NCBI GenBank assembly: GCA_016191815.1
Contig: JACPVI010000053.1
Location: 1 to 64,000, forward strand
Origin: Myxococcales bacterium
Lineage (GTDB): Bacteria; Myxococcota; Myxococcia; Myxococcales; Myxococcaceae
Length of the DNA: 64,000 nucleotides
Direction of reading: 5' to 3'
The first letter of the stretch is position 1. Every line of letters starts with the position of its first letter. This document shows positions 49,124-56,742 of the stretch, in pieces. The translations under genes and the position numbers were made by a program. The notes under the pieces were generated by a model. The model worked only from the letters and a program-made list of their open reading frames with translations, did not search any database and was not told the DNA's origin.

Positions 49124-49429
49124 ATGGCACGACGTCCGGCAAGCAAGCGCGGCGGCAGGCCCGCTCGCGTGAGGGAGGACGTGGTGCGAATGGGGGAGCA
49201 GGGCCGCATCGTACTGCCGAGGAGTCTCCGCTACCGATTGGGTCTGGCTGCGGGAGACGAGCTTTCGCTGGTGGAGAAGGACGAGGGAATCTTCCTGAGG
49301 CCGCTTCGGGATCGCCGCGTGCTTCTCCGGCAGATCCGGCAGCGCTGGTCGGAGCTCGGCGTGAGGTTGGAGGACCTGCTCCGCGAGCGACGCGTGGAGG
49401 CGGCGCGTGAGCGATCGCGGCGGGGCTGA
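49124..49429 (+). CDS. AbrB/MazE-type antitoxin
   Basis: The 101-residue protein has a SpoVT/AbrB swapped-hairpin DNA-binding motif (VRMGEQGRIVLPRSLRYRLG and LAAGDELSLVEKDEGIFLRP) with a basic N-terminal tail and a helical C-terminus that could bind the toxin. It overlaps the downstream PIN-domain gene by 23 bases. As in such pairs, it probably represses its own operon and neutralises the toxin. Confidence 0.85.
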   Translation: MARRPASKRGGRPARVREDVVRMGEQGRIVLPRSLRYRLGLAAGDELSLVEKDEGIFLRPLRDRRVLLRQIRQRWSELGVRLEDLLRERRVEAARERSRRG

Positions 49430-49862
49430 CCTCGACTACGTCCTCGATGCGTCCGCCGTCCTGGCGCTCATGTTGGGAGAGCCGGGAGGAGAGTGGGTAG
49501 AAGCGCGCCTCGATCATTGTGGGATGTCGGTGATCAACCTCGAGGAGGTCCTCGGGCGGTTGTCCGAGAAGGGGGCGAGCGTCGACCGGGAGCTCGAGGA
49601 CCTCGCGCGATTGCGGCTGGCGATCTTCCCGTTCACCGCGGCCGACGCGCTTTTCTCCGCGAAACTTCGTCCCCGGCTCGCGGCCCGGGGACTCTCGCTC
49701 GGCGATCGCGCCTGCCTCTTGAGCGCGCGACGGCTGGGGGTTCCGGCGGTCACCGCGGACGGGTCGTGGACGATGAAGCCGGACGGCAGCGTGCCCAAGC
49801 GGGCGAAGCTCGAGGGCGTCGCAGTGATTCAGCTCCGGCCGCGCGGGCCGACCGAGGCGTGA
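49407..49862 (+). CDS. VapC-like PIN-domain toxin
   Basis: The 151-residue protein is a PIN-domain ribonuclease: YVLDASAVLALMLGEPGGE has the first acidic residue, VINLEEVLGRL has the second and LSLGDRACLLSARRLGVPAV has the third, followed by TADGSW. VapC toxins cleave tRNA or rRNA. The start is a GTG at 49407 inside the antitoxin gene. The pair is self-contained between the Glt/Nfs-type operon and a lipoprotein gene on the other strand. Confidence 0.88.
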   Translation: MSDRGGADLDYVLDASAVLALMLGEPGGEWVEARLDHCGMSVINLEEVLGRLSEKGASVDRELEDLARLRLAIFPFTAADALFSAKLRPRLAARGLSLGDRACLLSARRLGVPAVTADGSWTMKPDGSVPKRAKLEGVAVIQLRPRGPTEA

Positions 49863-49927
49863 TGAAGGGGTCGTCCGGGAGAACCGCTGGTCGAGGCCCC
49901 ATCTGGCTGGGCCAATGGCCGCGAGAA

Positions 49928-51664
49928 TCACTGCACCGACGGCGGCAGGCAGGCCTGCACCGGCTGCCCGTCGATCGCGAGCACCTGGGTGCAGCTCCAG
50001 CCCTCGGGGCACTCGGTGACGTCCGCGCAGTGAGCAGAGCAGACCGGCCCCGAATCCTTGCGGATGCACAGGCCGCTCTCACAGGCAGCCGGGCCGAAGC
50101 TGCAGTCCGCCCCCGCCTTCCCTCCGCCTTCGGGGAAGCACACCTCCCTCTGCTGGGTTCCGGCGTCGGCCGAGCCCAACAGCTCCGCCTTGCGGCAGGT
50201 GAAGCCGGCCGGGCAGGACAGCCCCGAGCCGCAGGGAAGCGTGCACACCCGGGCGGTGCCCAGATCCAGGCAGGTGCCGGTCTGGCACGGGGGCCTCCCG
50301 GGGCTGCAGTCGTCGCCGAAGAGCCCGCCGAGAGGCGCGCAGACTCCGGTGCCGCTCTTGGGCCCAGAGGTAGACCGTTTCTCCGCCGAGCAGTCGTAGC
50401 CGTTCGCGGTGTACTCGCAGCAGAGGTAGCGCGTGTCGCCGCAGTCCACGTCCTGCTTGCACGGCACCGAGCACAGGGAGGTGGTGCCCGCGACCAGGCA
50501 GATGCCCGCCACACAGTCCTGGGCGCCCCCCGCCGAGCAGTCGTCGCCCAGCCGGCCCAAGCCGGAGCGGCAGGTGCCGCGCTGGGGCACGCAGAAGCTC
50601 CGCGTGCCGCCGGAGGGCTCCGCCACCGCGATGCAGGCGAACCCGGGGCCGAAGGTCGCGGCGCAGGCGGCGTCGTCCGCGCACGGAGTGGAGCAGAACG
50701 CCTCTCCCCTGAAGCTGCAGCTCGCGCAGTTGTTGACGATGCACCGGTTCTCGGGGTGCGTGCCGCGCCGGCAGTCGTCGTTGTCCAGGCAGGGCGAGCA
50801 CATGCGGCCGTCCGTGGCCGCCCGGCAGCTCTTGCTGACCAGATCGCACTCCTGGCCCAGGCCGCACTGGCGGATCTGCCCCAGCTCATCGGCGCTGTCG
50901 CAGTAGGCCTTGCAGGTGTTGGAGTTGGGCACGCACTGGAAGGGGCCGCCGATGTCCACGCAGGAGAAGCCCTCAGGGCAACTGGCATTCTGCGGATCGC
51001 AGTCGCGGCCGCAGAACGTCTCTTGGGAGACCACGTTTCGGACGCAGAGATCCATCGGCCCGCCGCACTCGGAGTCGCCTTCGCAGCTCGTGCAGATCGG
51101 CTTGCCCAAGTTGCAGCTCATGCTCCTGGGGACGCACTGCTTGATCAGGGCCCGGTCCTTGCCGGCGGGAATGTCCTTGCACTCGAACCCCAAGGGGCAG
51201 CCGCCGGAGGCGCCGCAGGGGCCGGTGCAGAACTGTTCGCCGCTGCCGAGGGCGGTGAAGCAGGCGCCGCCCTGGGGGCACTGGAGCACGTCCTGGCAGG
51301 GAGAGCAGAGAGTGCGCGAGACCTTGATGTAGCAGTTGCGGGTGTCTGGGTTGCAGGCGTGGCCCGCGGGGCAGTCGGTGTCGAGCTTGCAGCCGGTCAG
51401 CTTGCGGCAGACCTTTCCGTAGCGGCCGGCGGCCTGGCAGAGGAAGTCGGTGGGGCAGCCCGAGTCGTCGGTGCACGAGAGGGTGCAGAAGCCGGAGGCG
51501 GCGTCCAGGGCGACGCAGACTCCGTCGGCGCACTCGGTGGAGCTCTCGCCTGGAGGCGCCGGGGTGCAGGGCTCGCCGGTGCCGAGCAGAGGGGTCCGCG
51601 TCGGGCCGCAGGACAACAGGAGCGCGAGGGCCACTGCCAACCGCCATAGGTGCGCTCGAGTCAC
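49928..51664 (-). CDS. large cysteine-rich lipoprotein
   Basis: The 578-residue protein has a lipoprotein signal (VALALLLSCGP, Cys19). It contains dozens of cysteines in repeated small modules of the type C..D..C..G..C (for example CTDDSGCPTDFLC, CKLDTDCPAGHACNPDTRNC and CSAHCADVTECPEGWSC). Such modules are common in myxobacterial secreted proteins and are presumably disulphide-bonded surface domains. No catalytic domain is visible. The start is taken as GTG at 51664; a GTG at 51682 lies inside a REP-like element. It could be an adhesin-like surface protein, but nothing proves that. Confidence 0.82.
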   Translation of the reverse strand: MTRAHLWRLAVALALLLSCGPTRTPLLGTGEPCTPAPPGESSTECADGVCVALDAASGFCTLSCTDDSGCPTDFLCQAAGRYGKVCRKLTGCKLDTDCPAGHACNPDTRNCYIKVSRTLCSPCQDVLQCPQGGACFTALGSGEQFCTGPCGASGGCPLGFECKDIPAGKDRALIKQCVPRSMSCNLGKPICTSCEGDSECGGPMDLCVRNVVSQETFCGRDCDPQNASCPEGFSCVDIGGPFQCVPNSNTCKAYCDSADELGQIRQCGLGQECDLVSKSCRAATDGRMCSPCLDNDDCRRGTHPENRCIVNNCASCSFRGEAFCSTPCADDAACAATFGPGFACIAVAEPSGGTRSFCVPQRGTCRSGLGRLGDDCSAGGAQDCVAGICLVAGTTSLCSVPCKQDVDCGDTRYLCCEYTANGYDCSAEKRSTSGPKSGTGVCAPLGGLFGDDCSPGRPPCQTGTCLDLGTARVCTLPCGSGLSCPAGFTCRKAELLGSADAGTQQREVCFPEGGGKAGADCSFGPAACESGLCIRKDSGPVCSAHCADVTECPEGWSCTQVLAIDGQPVQACLPPSVQ

Positions 51665-51674
51665 GGGACGCTCG

Positions 51675-51713
51675 CCCCTCACCCAAACCCTCTCCCATCC
51701 CGGGAGGGGGATT
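51675..51713. repeat. REP-like palindrome, copy 4
   Basis: The element contains CCCCTCACCC, ACCCTCTCCC and CGGGAGGGGG. It fills the gap between the rplC stop at 51720 and the start of the Cys-rich lipoprotein gene, both on the minus strand, and could separate their transcripts. Confidence 0.7.
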
Positions 51714-51719
51714 TCTGGT

Positions 51720-52385
51720 CTAGGCCTTCTTGTGCGCTTGGCGGATGGCCGATTTGACTGCCGGCCGCACGTAGACCACGGCGTCGTTGTGGCCGGGGAT
51801 GGCGCCCATCACCAGGAGGAGGCCCTTCTCTGCCACCACCTCCACGACGGTGAGGTTCTGGGTGGTGACGCGGTCGACGCCCAGGTGGCCCGGCATCTTC
51901 TTGTTGGGGTAGACGCGGCCGGGCGTCTTCCGCTGGCCGATGGCGCCGGGGTGGCGGCGGTACTCGTGGGTGCCGTGCGTCTGGGCGAAGCCGGAGAAGT
52001 TCCACCGCTTCATCACGCCCTGGGTGCCGCGGCCCTTGGTGGTGCCGGAGACGTCGACCAGCTGGCCCTTCTTGAAATAGAGGTCCGGCTTCACCTCGTC
52101 ACCGACCTTGAGCTTGTCGGCCTCCTCCGCGCTGACCCGGAACTCCTTGAGGTGGCGGCGCAGCGGGGCGCCGTTCTTCTTGAGCGATCCTGCCTCCGCC
52201 TTGGAGAGGCGCTTCTCCTTCACCTCGCCGATGCCCAGCATCAGCGCGGAGTAGCCGTCCTTGTCGGGGGTCCGCTTTCCGACCACCACGCAGCCGGAGG
52301 CGTCGATCACCGTCACCGGGACCAGGTTGCCCTCGTCGGAGAACACCTGCGTCATTCCGACCTTCTTGCCAATCAGGCCCTGCAT
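51720..52385 (-). CDS. rplC: 50S ribosomal protein L3
   Basis: The 221-residue protein is a full-length L3: QGLIGKKVGMTQVFSDEG at the N-terminus, GTTKGRGTQGVMKRWNFSG, THGTHEYRRHPGAIGQRKTP and RVYPNKKMPGHLGVDRVT. L3 starts 23S rRNA assembly and its loop reaches the peptidyl-transferase centre. The ATG at 52385 (MQGLIGKKVG) is chosen over an upstream in-frame start. It is odd that rpsJ, rplD and rplW of the S10 operon are not beside it: it stands alone between a coiled-coil gene and a lipoprotein gene. It may be a displaced single copy or a second copy. Confidence 0.95.
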   Translation of the reverse strand: MQGLIGKKVGMTQVFSDEGNLVPVTVIDASGCVVVGKRTPDKDGYSALMLGIGEVKEKRLSKAEAGSLKKNGAPLRRHLKEFRVSAEEADKLKVGDEVKPDLYFKKGQLVDVSGTTKGRGTQGVMKRWNFSGFAQTHGTHEYRRHPGAIGQRKTPGRVYPNKKMPGHLGVDRVTTQNLTVVEVVAEKGLLLVMGAIPGHNDAVVYVRPAVKSAIRQAHKKA

Positions 52386-52448
52386 TGCTCGCTCCTTCTC
52401 TCGCACACGGACGATCGTCCGGCGGTGCGGCGAGGGCGCCTAGTAGCA

Positions 52449-52586
52449 GGTCGAGGGTCGAGAGTCGAGTGTCGAGCCAAAAGCGTCCAGCGCCCGTCCA
52501 GAGCCCACGGTTTCCCGTCGACTCCAGGCGTCATGCGCTGGACGCCGCTAGACGGCCGCTCGACGCTAGACCCTCGACCCTCGACC
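52449..52586. repeat. nested inverted-repeat element upstream of rplC
   Basis: An outer pair of 28-base arms (52449-52476 and 52559-52586) is built from GGTCGAGGGTCGAG units; the arms match with a few mismatches. Inside them a perfect 11-bp pair, GCGTCCAGCGC (52483-52493) and GCGCTGGACGC (52535-52545), forms a second stem. It fills most of the gap between the coiled-coil gene and rplC. It could fold as a long hairpin in RNA or be a small non-autonomous repeat. Confidence 0.7.
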
Positions 52587-53360
52587 CTACGACGCTTTGT
52601 CAACTCTCAGATACAGCGCCGCGAGCGCGGGGTCGGGAATGCGCTGGGAGTAGACCTCCTCCCCCAGGATGTAGGCCGCTTGGTCGAGGTAGTCCTCCGC
52701 AGCGGCCACCTCTTGATCCTTCGCCGCGAGCTGTGCGTCCAGCTCCGCCATCAGCTGGTCGTGCTCCTCCTTGCGCGCCTCCGCCTCGTCCTCCATCTCC
52801 ATCAGCCGCTTGTGCGCCAGGATGCCTGCCGCTCCAGGCTGCCCAGGCCGCGGCGTCAGGATCGTCTCCAGCTCCGCCTCCAGCTCCTCGATGTCCCGCT
52901 GCATCCGCATCTGCGCCAGGCGGAATTTTTTCAGGTTCTCCCTCGAGAGCGCGATCTTCGCCTCTTCGTGATGCTGCGTCATCTCGAGGTCCTTGTGGCG
53001 CTCCTCGGCCTTCTTGAGCGCCTCCTTCTGGTACCGCAAGGTCGCCCGCTGCGTGGACATCTTCTTGCGCAGGTTCTTCGTCCGCCCCTCGATCCCCTCC
53101 ACCGCCCTCCGCCATTTCTTCACGATCTCCTGCTGCTCCAGCCGCTCCGCTTCCTGCTGGGCCTGGAAGTCGCGATACCCGCCGTCCTCGTCGTTCATCT
53201 GGCGCTCCAACTCCTCCATCTCCTCGCGCCGCGCCAAGAGCGCCTCCTCGGCCTTGAGCACCCGCTCCATCGCCCGGGGCCGGTTGGCCTTGTTCGCCAG
53301 ACGCTCCCTCGCCAGATCCCCAAGCTGGAAAATCAGGTCGTCGTAGCTGTCCTTGCCCAT
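52587..53360 (-). CDS. coiled-coil protein of unknown function
   Basis: The 257-residue protein is almost entirely charged helix, with long heptad stretches (REEMEELERQMNDEDGGYRD, YQKEALKKAEERHKDLEMTQ and MQRDIEELEAELETILTPRP). It begins with MGKDSYDDLIFQLGDLARER, and the C-terminus contains DYLDQAAYILGEEVYSQRIP. No signal peptide or membrane segment is seen. A structural or scaffold role is likely but not demonstrable. The stop is directly next to the inverted-repeat element. The ATG at 53360 is the most natural start. Confidence 0.8.
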   Translation of the reverse strand: MGKDSYDDLIFQLGDLARERLANKANRPRAMERVLKAEEALLARREEMEELERQMNDEDGGYRDFQAQQEAERLEQQEIVKKWRRAVEGIEGRTKNLRKKMSTQRATLRYQKEALKKAEERHKDLEMTQHHEEAKIALSRENLKKFRLAQMRMQRDIEELEAELETILTPRPGQPGAAGILAHKRLMEMEDEAEARKEEHDQLMAELDAQLAAKDQEVAAAEDYLDQAAYILGEEVYSQRIPDPALAALYLRVDKAS

Positions 53361-53394
53361 CGGCCGCCTTCTTAGCAGCACCAGGGCAAGTTGG

Positions 53395-53856
53395 TCAGGC
53401 GCCCCGCCCTTCCTCCACCCGGCCGACCTCCTCGACCCCCACCTGGACCAGCCGGTTCAACTCGAGCACCAGGTCTTCTTCCTCGCTCCGGTTTAGCTCA
53501 CACACCCACGCCGACGAGAGGTCCGCCTGGCCCCTCGCCGCCTCCGCCATCTCCTCGTAGCGCACCGCAGCGGCCCGGGCCAGGCTCGCCTCGCGCCGGA
53601 GCGAATCGGCCAACCCCTGCCCCTCGCCTCCCACGTCCTCGGGAGGCACCGGCAACGGCCCCCGCCCGAGCGCAGCCAGCCTCGCCAGGATCCGCGACGC
53701 GTGCGCACGACAGAAGGCGGCCAGCACCAAAAGCCGCGCCCGGACGGACGGGTCGGCGGCCCGCTCGGCGAACCCCGTGAGTCGCCTGGCGGACACCACC
53801 TCGGCCTCCCAAGCCGCCGCCAGCGACGCCGCCAGCCGGCTGTGCCTCGGCCCCAT
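53395..53856 (-). CDS. helical protein of unknown function
   Basis: The 153-residue product is Ala/Arg/Glu-rich and predicted helical (LAASLAAAWEAEVVSARRLT, RARLLVLAAFCRAHASRILA and EEEDLVLELNRLVQVGVEEV). The pattern suggests a four-helix bundle such as ferritin-like proteins, but no metal-ligand set is evident. It lies 34 bases upstream of the coiled-coil gene on the same strand. The ATG at 53856 (MGPRHSRLAAS) is chosen over an ATG at 53895. Confidence 0.6.
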   Translation of the reverse strand: MGPRHSRLAASLAAAWEAEVVSARRLTGFAERAADPSVRARLLVLAAFCRAHASRILARLAALGRGPLPVPPEDVGGEGQGLADSLRREASLARAAAVRYEEMAEAARGQADLSSAWVCELNRSEEEDLVLELNRLVQVGVEEVGRVEEGRGA

Positions 53857-53932
53857 GCCCAGTCCTTCCCGCTCGCCCGGCCCCCAGAGGGGCACCTCGA
53901 CCGCTACAAGCTAGGGCCGACCCGGCGCAGCT

Positions 53933-55000
53933 TCAACCGAGCACTCGTTCCGCCAGCCAATACCCGCCTGCACCCAGGATGGCCAAGCTCGCCACTCGCA
54001 CCGCCCACACTGCGGCCTGGCGCCGCCGGTCCAACAGCCGGAGCAACGGGTAGAACGCCAACACCAGCGCCGCCTGCCCCAACTCCACCCCGAGGTTGAA
54101 CCCGAATAGCCCCGCCACCGCGTCATCCCCGAGGCCGTAGCCCTTCAGCACCGAGGCGAAGCCGAACCCGTGCACCAACCCGAAGGCGAAGGTGATCAGC
54201 GCCCGGTGCCGGTGCTGCTTCAACACCAGATTCTCCACCGCCACCCAGACGATACTGGCCGCGATCGCTGCCTCCACCCAACGCGCCGAGGCCGGCGAGA
54301 GCCGGATCGCCTCCAGCGCAGTCGCCCCGAGAGTGATGGAGTGCGCCACCGTGAACGCCGTCACCATCACCAGCACCCGCCTCCAGCCCCCCGCCACCAA
54401 GAGCAACGCGATGAGGAAACAGACGTGATCCACCCCGGTGAAGATGTGGAATACCCCGAGCTCGATCCATGACCAAAGACCGCTCACCCGGCGCGCTCTG
54501 CCTTTGGCGGGAATGATCAGCGTCTGCTGGTGCCCCTGAGCGAAGAGCTGCCCCCGCTCTCCCTCGACCACGCTCCCCAGCACCACCCTGTACGCCGCCG
54601 GGAGCACCGACAGCACCCGGAAAGTCTGTTTCAGCTCGCCTGGTCCACAGTGGTAGCGCGCGCGCAGCTCCACGTAGGTCTCCCGAAGCAGCGCCTCGCT
54701 CCCAGTCCGGTGGCATGGGGACTCGGCGGCGGTGAGCGGCATCCACTCCCACACCCCCGCCTCGATCGCCTCGCGGCCCGCCTCCAGCTCCGCCTCGGAG
54801 ATCTCCCCATCCCGGTCGGCGTCCACCGGCGCCAGCGACTGCAAGGTCGCGGCGGTGAGCGTGCACACTTCCGCAACCTCCTCGGCCCCTTCGGCGCGGC
54901 CAAGCTGGGCGTAGATGATGTCCGCGTCGTGAGCGGCCGCCGCGCTCGCAAACAACGCGCCGGCCGCGGCCACAAGGCGCAGCCAGACGGCCCCGGTCAC
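53933..55000 (-). CDS. HupE/UreJ-like membrane protein with an N-terminal EF-hand domain
   Basis: The 355-residue protein has a signal peptide (RLVAAAGALFASAAAA) and a periplasmic domain of about 190 residues with an EF-hand-like loop (DADRDGEISEAELEAG). A C-terminal HupE/UreJ-type membrane domain of about seven helices carries HIFTGVDHVCFLIALLLV, FTVAHSITLG and GLVHGFGFASVLKG. The conserved histidines and Asp are those linked to nickel or cobalt transport in this family. Metal uptake is therefore a possible role, but many related proteins are unassigned. The start is GTG at 55000. A strong inverted repeat lies 79 bases upstream. Confidence 0.8.
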   Translation of the reverse strand: MTGAVWLRLVAAAGALFASAAAAHDADIIYAQLGRAEGAEEVAEVCTLTAATLQSLAPVDADRDGEISEAELEAGREAIEAGVWEWMPLTAAESPCHRTGSEALLRETYVELRARYHCGPGELKQTFRVLSVLPAAYRVVLGSVVEGERGQLFAQGHQQTLIIPAKGRARRVSGLWSWIELGVFHIFTGVDHVCFLIALLLVAGGWRRVLVMVTAFTVAHSITLGATALEAIRLSPASARWVEAAIAASIVWVAVENLVLKQHRHRALITFAFGLVHGFGFASVLKGYGLGDDAVAGLFGFNLGVELGQAALVLAFYPLLRLLDRRRQAAVWAVRVASLAILGAGGYWLAERVLG

Positions 55001-55393
55001 CTCGACGGCGCCGCTGCCCTGATGCCCGCGCCCATGCCAGTCCCCTCCCCGCAGCCCTACCCCCGAGCCGGCGCTCGCTTTTTTCCATCGTGAATGTGAA
55101 TTCATGTTCACGAAAAACCGCACCCGCAGTGCGACCTGACCGCCGGTTTTCTCCAGTCCTTGCGCTGGGTTGCCGCGAGACTCGGTGGCCGAAAGTGGCT
55201 GGGGAAAATGAACGTGAATTCACATTCACGTTGGAAAAAAGGCAAGGGAGCGCGGGCGCGGGGCACGGACGAGCGGATGGCAGCGGCCGGAGGGTCGGGA
55301 GTTGGCCGCCGCATCTGATCAGATCTCCGCATCGAGGCGCCAGTGGTGACGGCCACGTCGTCCCGCGCGCGGTTTCGATGCCTTCATCGCTTC
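55001..55393. other. 393-base gene-free region upstream of the HupE-like gene
   Basis: It holds the 32-bp inverted repeat at 55079-55240 and a perfect palindrome ATCTGATCAGAT at 55313-55324. It is locally rich in A and T runs compared with its surroundings. Frames across it look like shadows. It probably contains the promoter of the HupE-like gene on the minus strand. Confidence 0.5.
55079..55240. promoter_or_regulatory. 32-bp inverted repeat, probable paired operators
   Basis: Arm 1 (55079-55110) and the reverse complement of arm 2 (55209-55240) differ at 2 of 32 positions and are 98 bases apart. Each arm has a T6 or A6 run at its outer end and a core with TGAATTCA and TTCACG. Each core is itself a dyad, for example AACGTGAA...TTCACGTT in arm 2. 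This looks like two binding sites for a dimeric repressor (TetR-like in size) in the promoter region of the HupE-like gene, or the ends of a small hairpin element. Confidence 0.65.
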
Positions 55394-55942
55394 TCAACAG
55401 CTGCCCGGGTCGCTGGCGCCAGGGAGAGCGGAGGTTCGGTCGAGCAGCCCTCCCTGCCGGGCCCCACAGCGCGGGCAATGCACGAGCTGCTGCCAGCCCT
55501 CGATGGCCTTGGCCTCCTCGCCGCAGCAGATGAGCGGGACGGGAGCGAGGTCGTCCGGCTCGGGAGGCAACGCCGAGGGCGGCGGCCTCGGAGGGACCGC
55601 CACGAACGTCACCCGCGGGTTCATCGACAGGGTACGGAATACGTGCATCAGCTGCCGGTACCGGACTTCGGACCGGAGCGCAGCCGCGTGCTCCTCCACG
55701 AAGCGCCGCTGAGCCTCGGTGAGCCACTGCTCCGGAGGCGCCACTTTCCCGCAGTAGAGGCAGGCGCGAAGCGCCGAGCCCTCCAGCTCGTGCGAGTTCT
55801 CGTGCCGCGTCCCGCCCGCGACCGCGCGGTGCACCGCCAGGCCGTCGGTCGGAAAGGGCCGCGTCTTGAACTCCCTTTGACAGTGCGGGCAACGGCGGCG
55901 GACGAAGCCACTCGAGTCCTGCGGAAGAGCGAGGGTCCGCAC
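55394..55942 (-). CDS. zinc-ribbon protein of unknown function
   Basis: The 182-residue product has four cysteine pairs: RRRCPHCQREFKTRPFPTD, RACLYCGKVAPPEQWLTEAQ, LICCGEEAKAIEGWQQL and HCPRCGARQGGL, consistent with two or more zinc sites. A helical middle part (FVEEHAAALRSEVRYRQLMH) follows the second pair. The start is GTG at 55942 with GAGG six bases upstream, 2 bases behind the small membrane-protein gene. No enzyme domain is visible. Confidence 0.75.
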   Translation of the reverse strand: MRTLALPQDSSGFVRRRCPHCQREFKTRPFPTDGLAVHRAVAGGTRHENSHELEGSALRACLYCGKVAPPEQWLTEAQRRFVEEHAAALRSEVRYRQLMHVFRTLSMNPRVTFVAVPPRPPPSALPPEPDDLAPVPLICCGEEAKAIEGWQQLVHCPRCGARQGGLLDRTSALPGASDPGSC

Positions 55943-55944
55943 GA

Positions 55945-56109
55945 TCAACCTCGAGATCGCCGCCACCGCCCCGCCGCACCCAGCACCGCGGCGAGCAAGC
56001 TCACCATCGCCAGCGCGAGGAAGAGGTGTACCCACGGCCCCATCGGGGCGCGGCTCAGCACCCCCAGCGCCCATAGCACCGAGAGGATGATCGAGATGGT
56101 CCAGAACAT
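55945..56109 (-). CDS. 54-residue membrane protein, lmo0937/DUF5670-like
   Basis: The product has two hydrophobic helices: MFWTISIILSVLWALGVLS and VHLFLALAMVSLLAAVLGA, separated by RAPMGPW and followed by a basic tail (GRWRRSRG). Size, the two-helix plan and the (L/F)WTI..IL..LW.LG..S...(M)G...H pattern match the lmo0937 family of small membrane proteins. GGAGG lies about 8 bases before the ATG. Its function is unknown. It is too short to be found by common gene-length cut-offs. Confidence 0.8.
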   Translation of the reverse strand: MFWTISIILSVLWALGVLSRAPMGPWVHLFLALAMVSLLAAVLGAAGRWRRSRG

Positions 56110-56318
56110 CGCGCCGCCTCCCGGGCCAAGCTATGGACGCGCCCGCGCGGCAACAACCACTCCCGCCACCTCGCCGGCCTGAAACTCCTGCAGGTCGTGG
56201 CTGGAAAAACTTTCCTCCTCGAGCCGACTGCTCGCGGGAACGGCTCGCCATCCCAGGCCGGGGTCTGGCCTGCGCCGTGCTTCGCTGCTCGGGTCACCGC
56301 GTGAGCAGGAGCCGACGG

Positions 56319-56633
56319 ATGAATGCCGAGGTGAGCGCGCAGCCGGGCCTACAGGCGAGGAGCCTCAGGGTTGAAGGCACCTTCGACCGGCGCGCCGCGC
56401 TCGAGCTGAGGGAGTTGCTGGAGGGGCTCTCCGACGCCGAGGTGGAGCTGGACTTCTCGCGCGTCCGGGAGATGCAGGACCTCGCGGTTCACATCCTCAC
56501 CCGAGGCCTGGTTCGGCCGAGCTTGCGGCTCCGCGGCCTTGCCCGAAGGCACGAGCGGCTCTTTCGCTACCTGGGACTGCTACCGCCGCACCCGGAGGGC
56601 GCCGCCCCCGGCGAGGAGCCGCCGGTGGCCTGA
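56319..56633 (+). CDS. STAS-domain-like protein
   Basis: The 104-residue soluble protein has the alternating strand-helix pattern of STAS or anti-sigma-factor-antagonist proteins (SLRVEGTFDRRAALELRELL, AEVELDFSRVREMQDLAVHI and LRLRGLARRHERLFRYLGL). The DFS motif stands where STAS proteins have D(F/L)S before the regulatory serine, but the following residues (RVREMQD) lack the typical phosphorylated serine. AGGA lies 10 bases before the ATG. It may be a structural variant of STAS that is not phosphorylated. Confidence 0.65.
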   Translation: MNAEVSAQPGLQARSLRVEGTFDRRAALELRELLEGLSDAEVELDFSRVREMQDLAVHILTRGLVRPSLRLRGLARRHERLFRYLGLLPPHPEGAAPGEEPPVA

Positions 56634-56742
56634 GGTCGAGCTAGAAGCCCAGAATTCGCCTGGGCTGATCAGTCCCCGCTTGGCCTTCCGCCCGATCCCC
56701 TGGTCGACCCCGGCGAGCTCTGGGCTTAAGCTTTTGGCCGCC

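Noticed and set aside
55090-55533. Plus-strand open frame of 147 codons across the inverted repeat
   Set aside because: It runs through both repeat arms and into the opposite-strand zinc-ribbon gene, and its sequence has no protein-like features.
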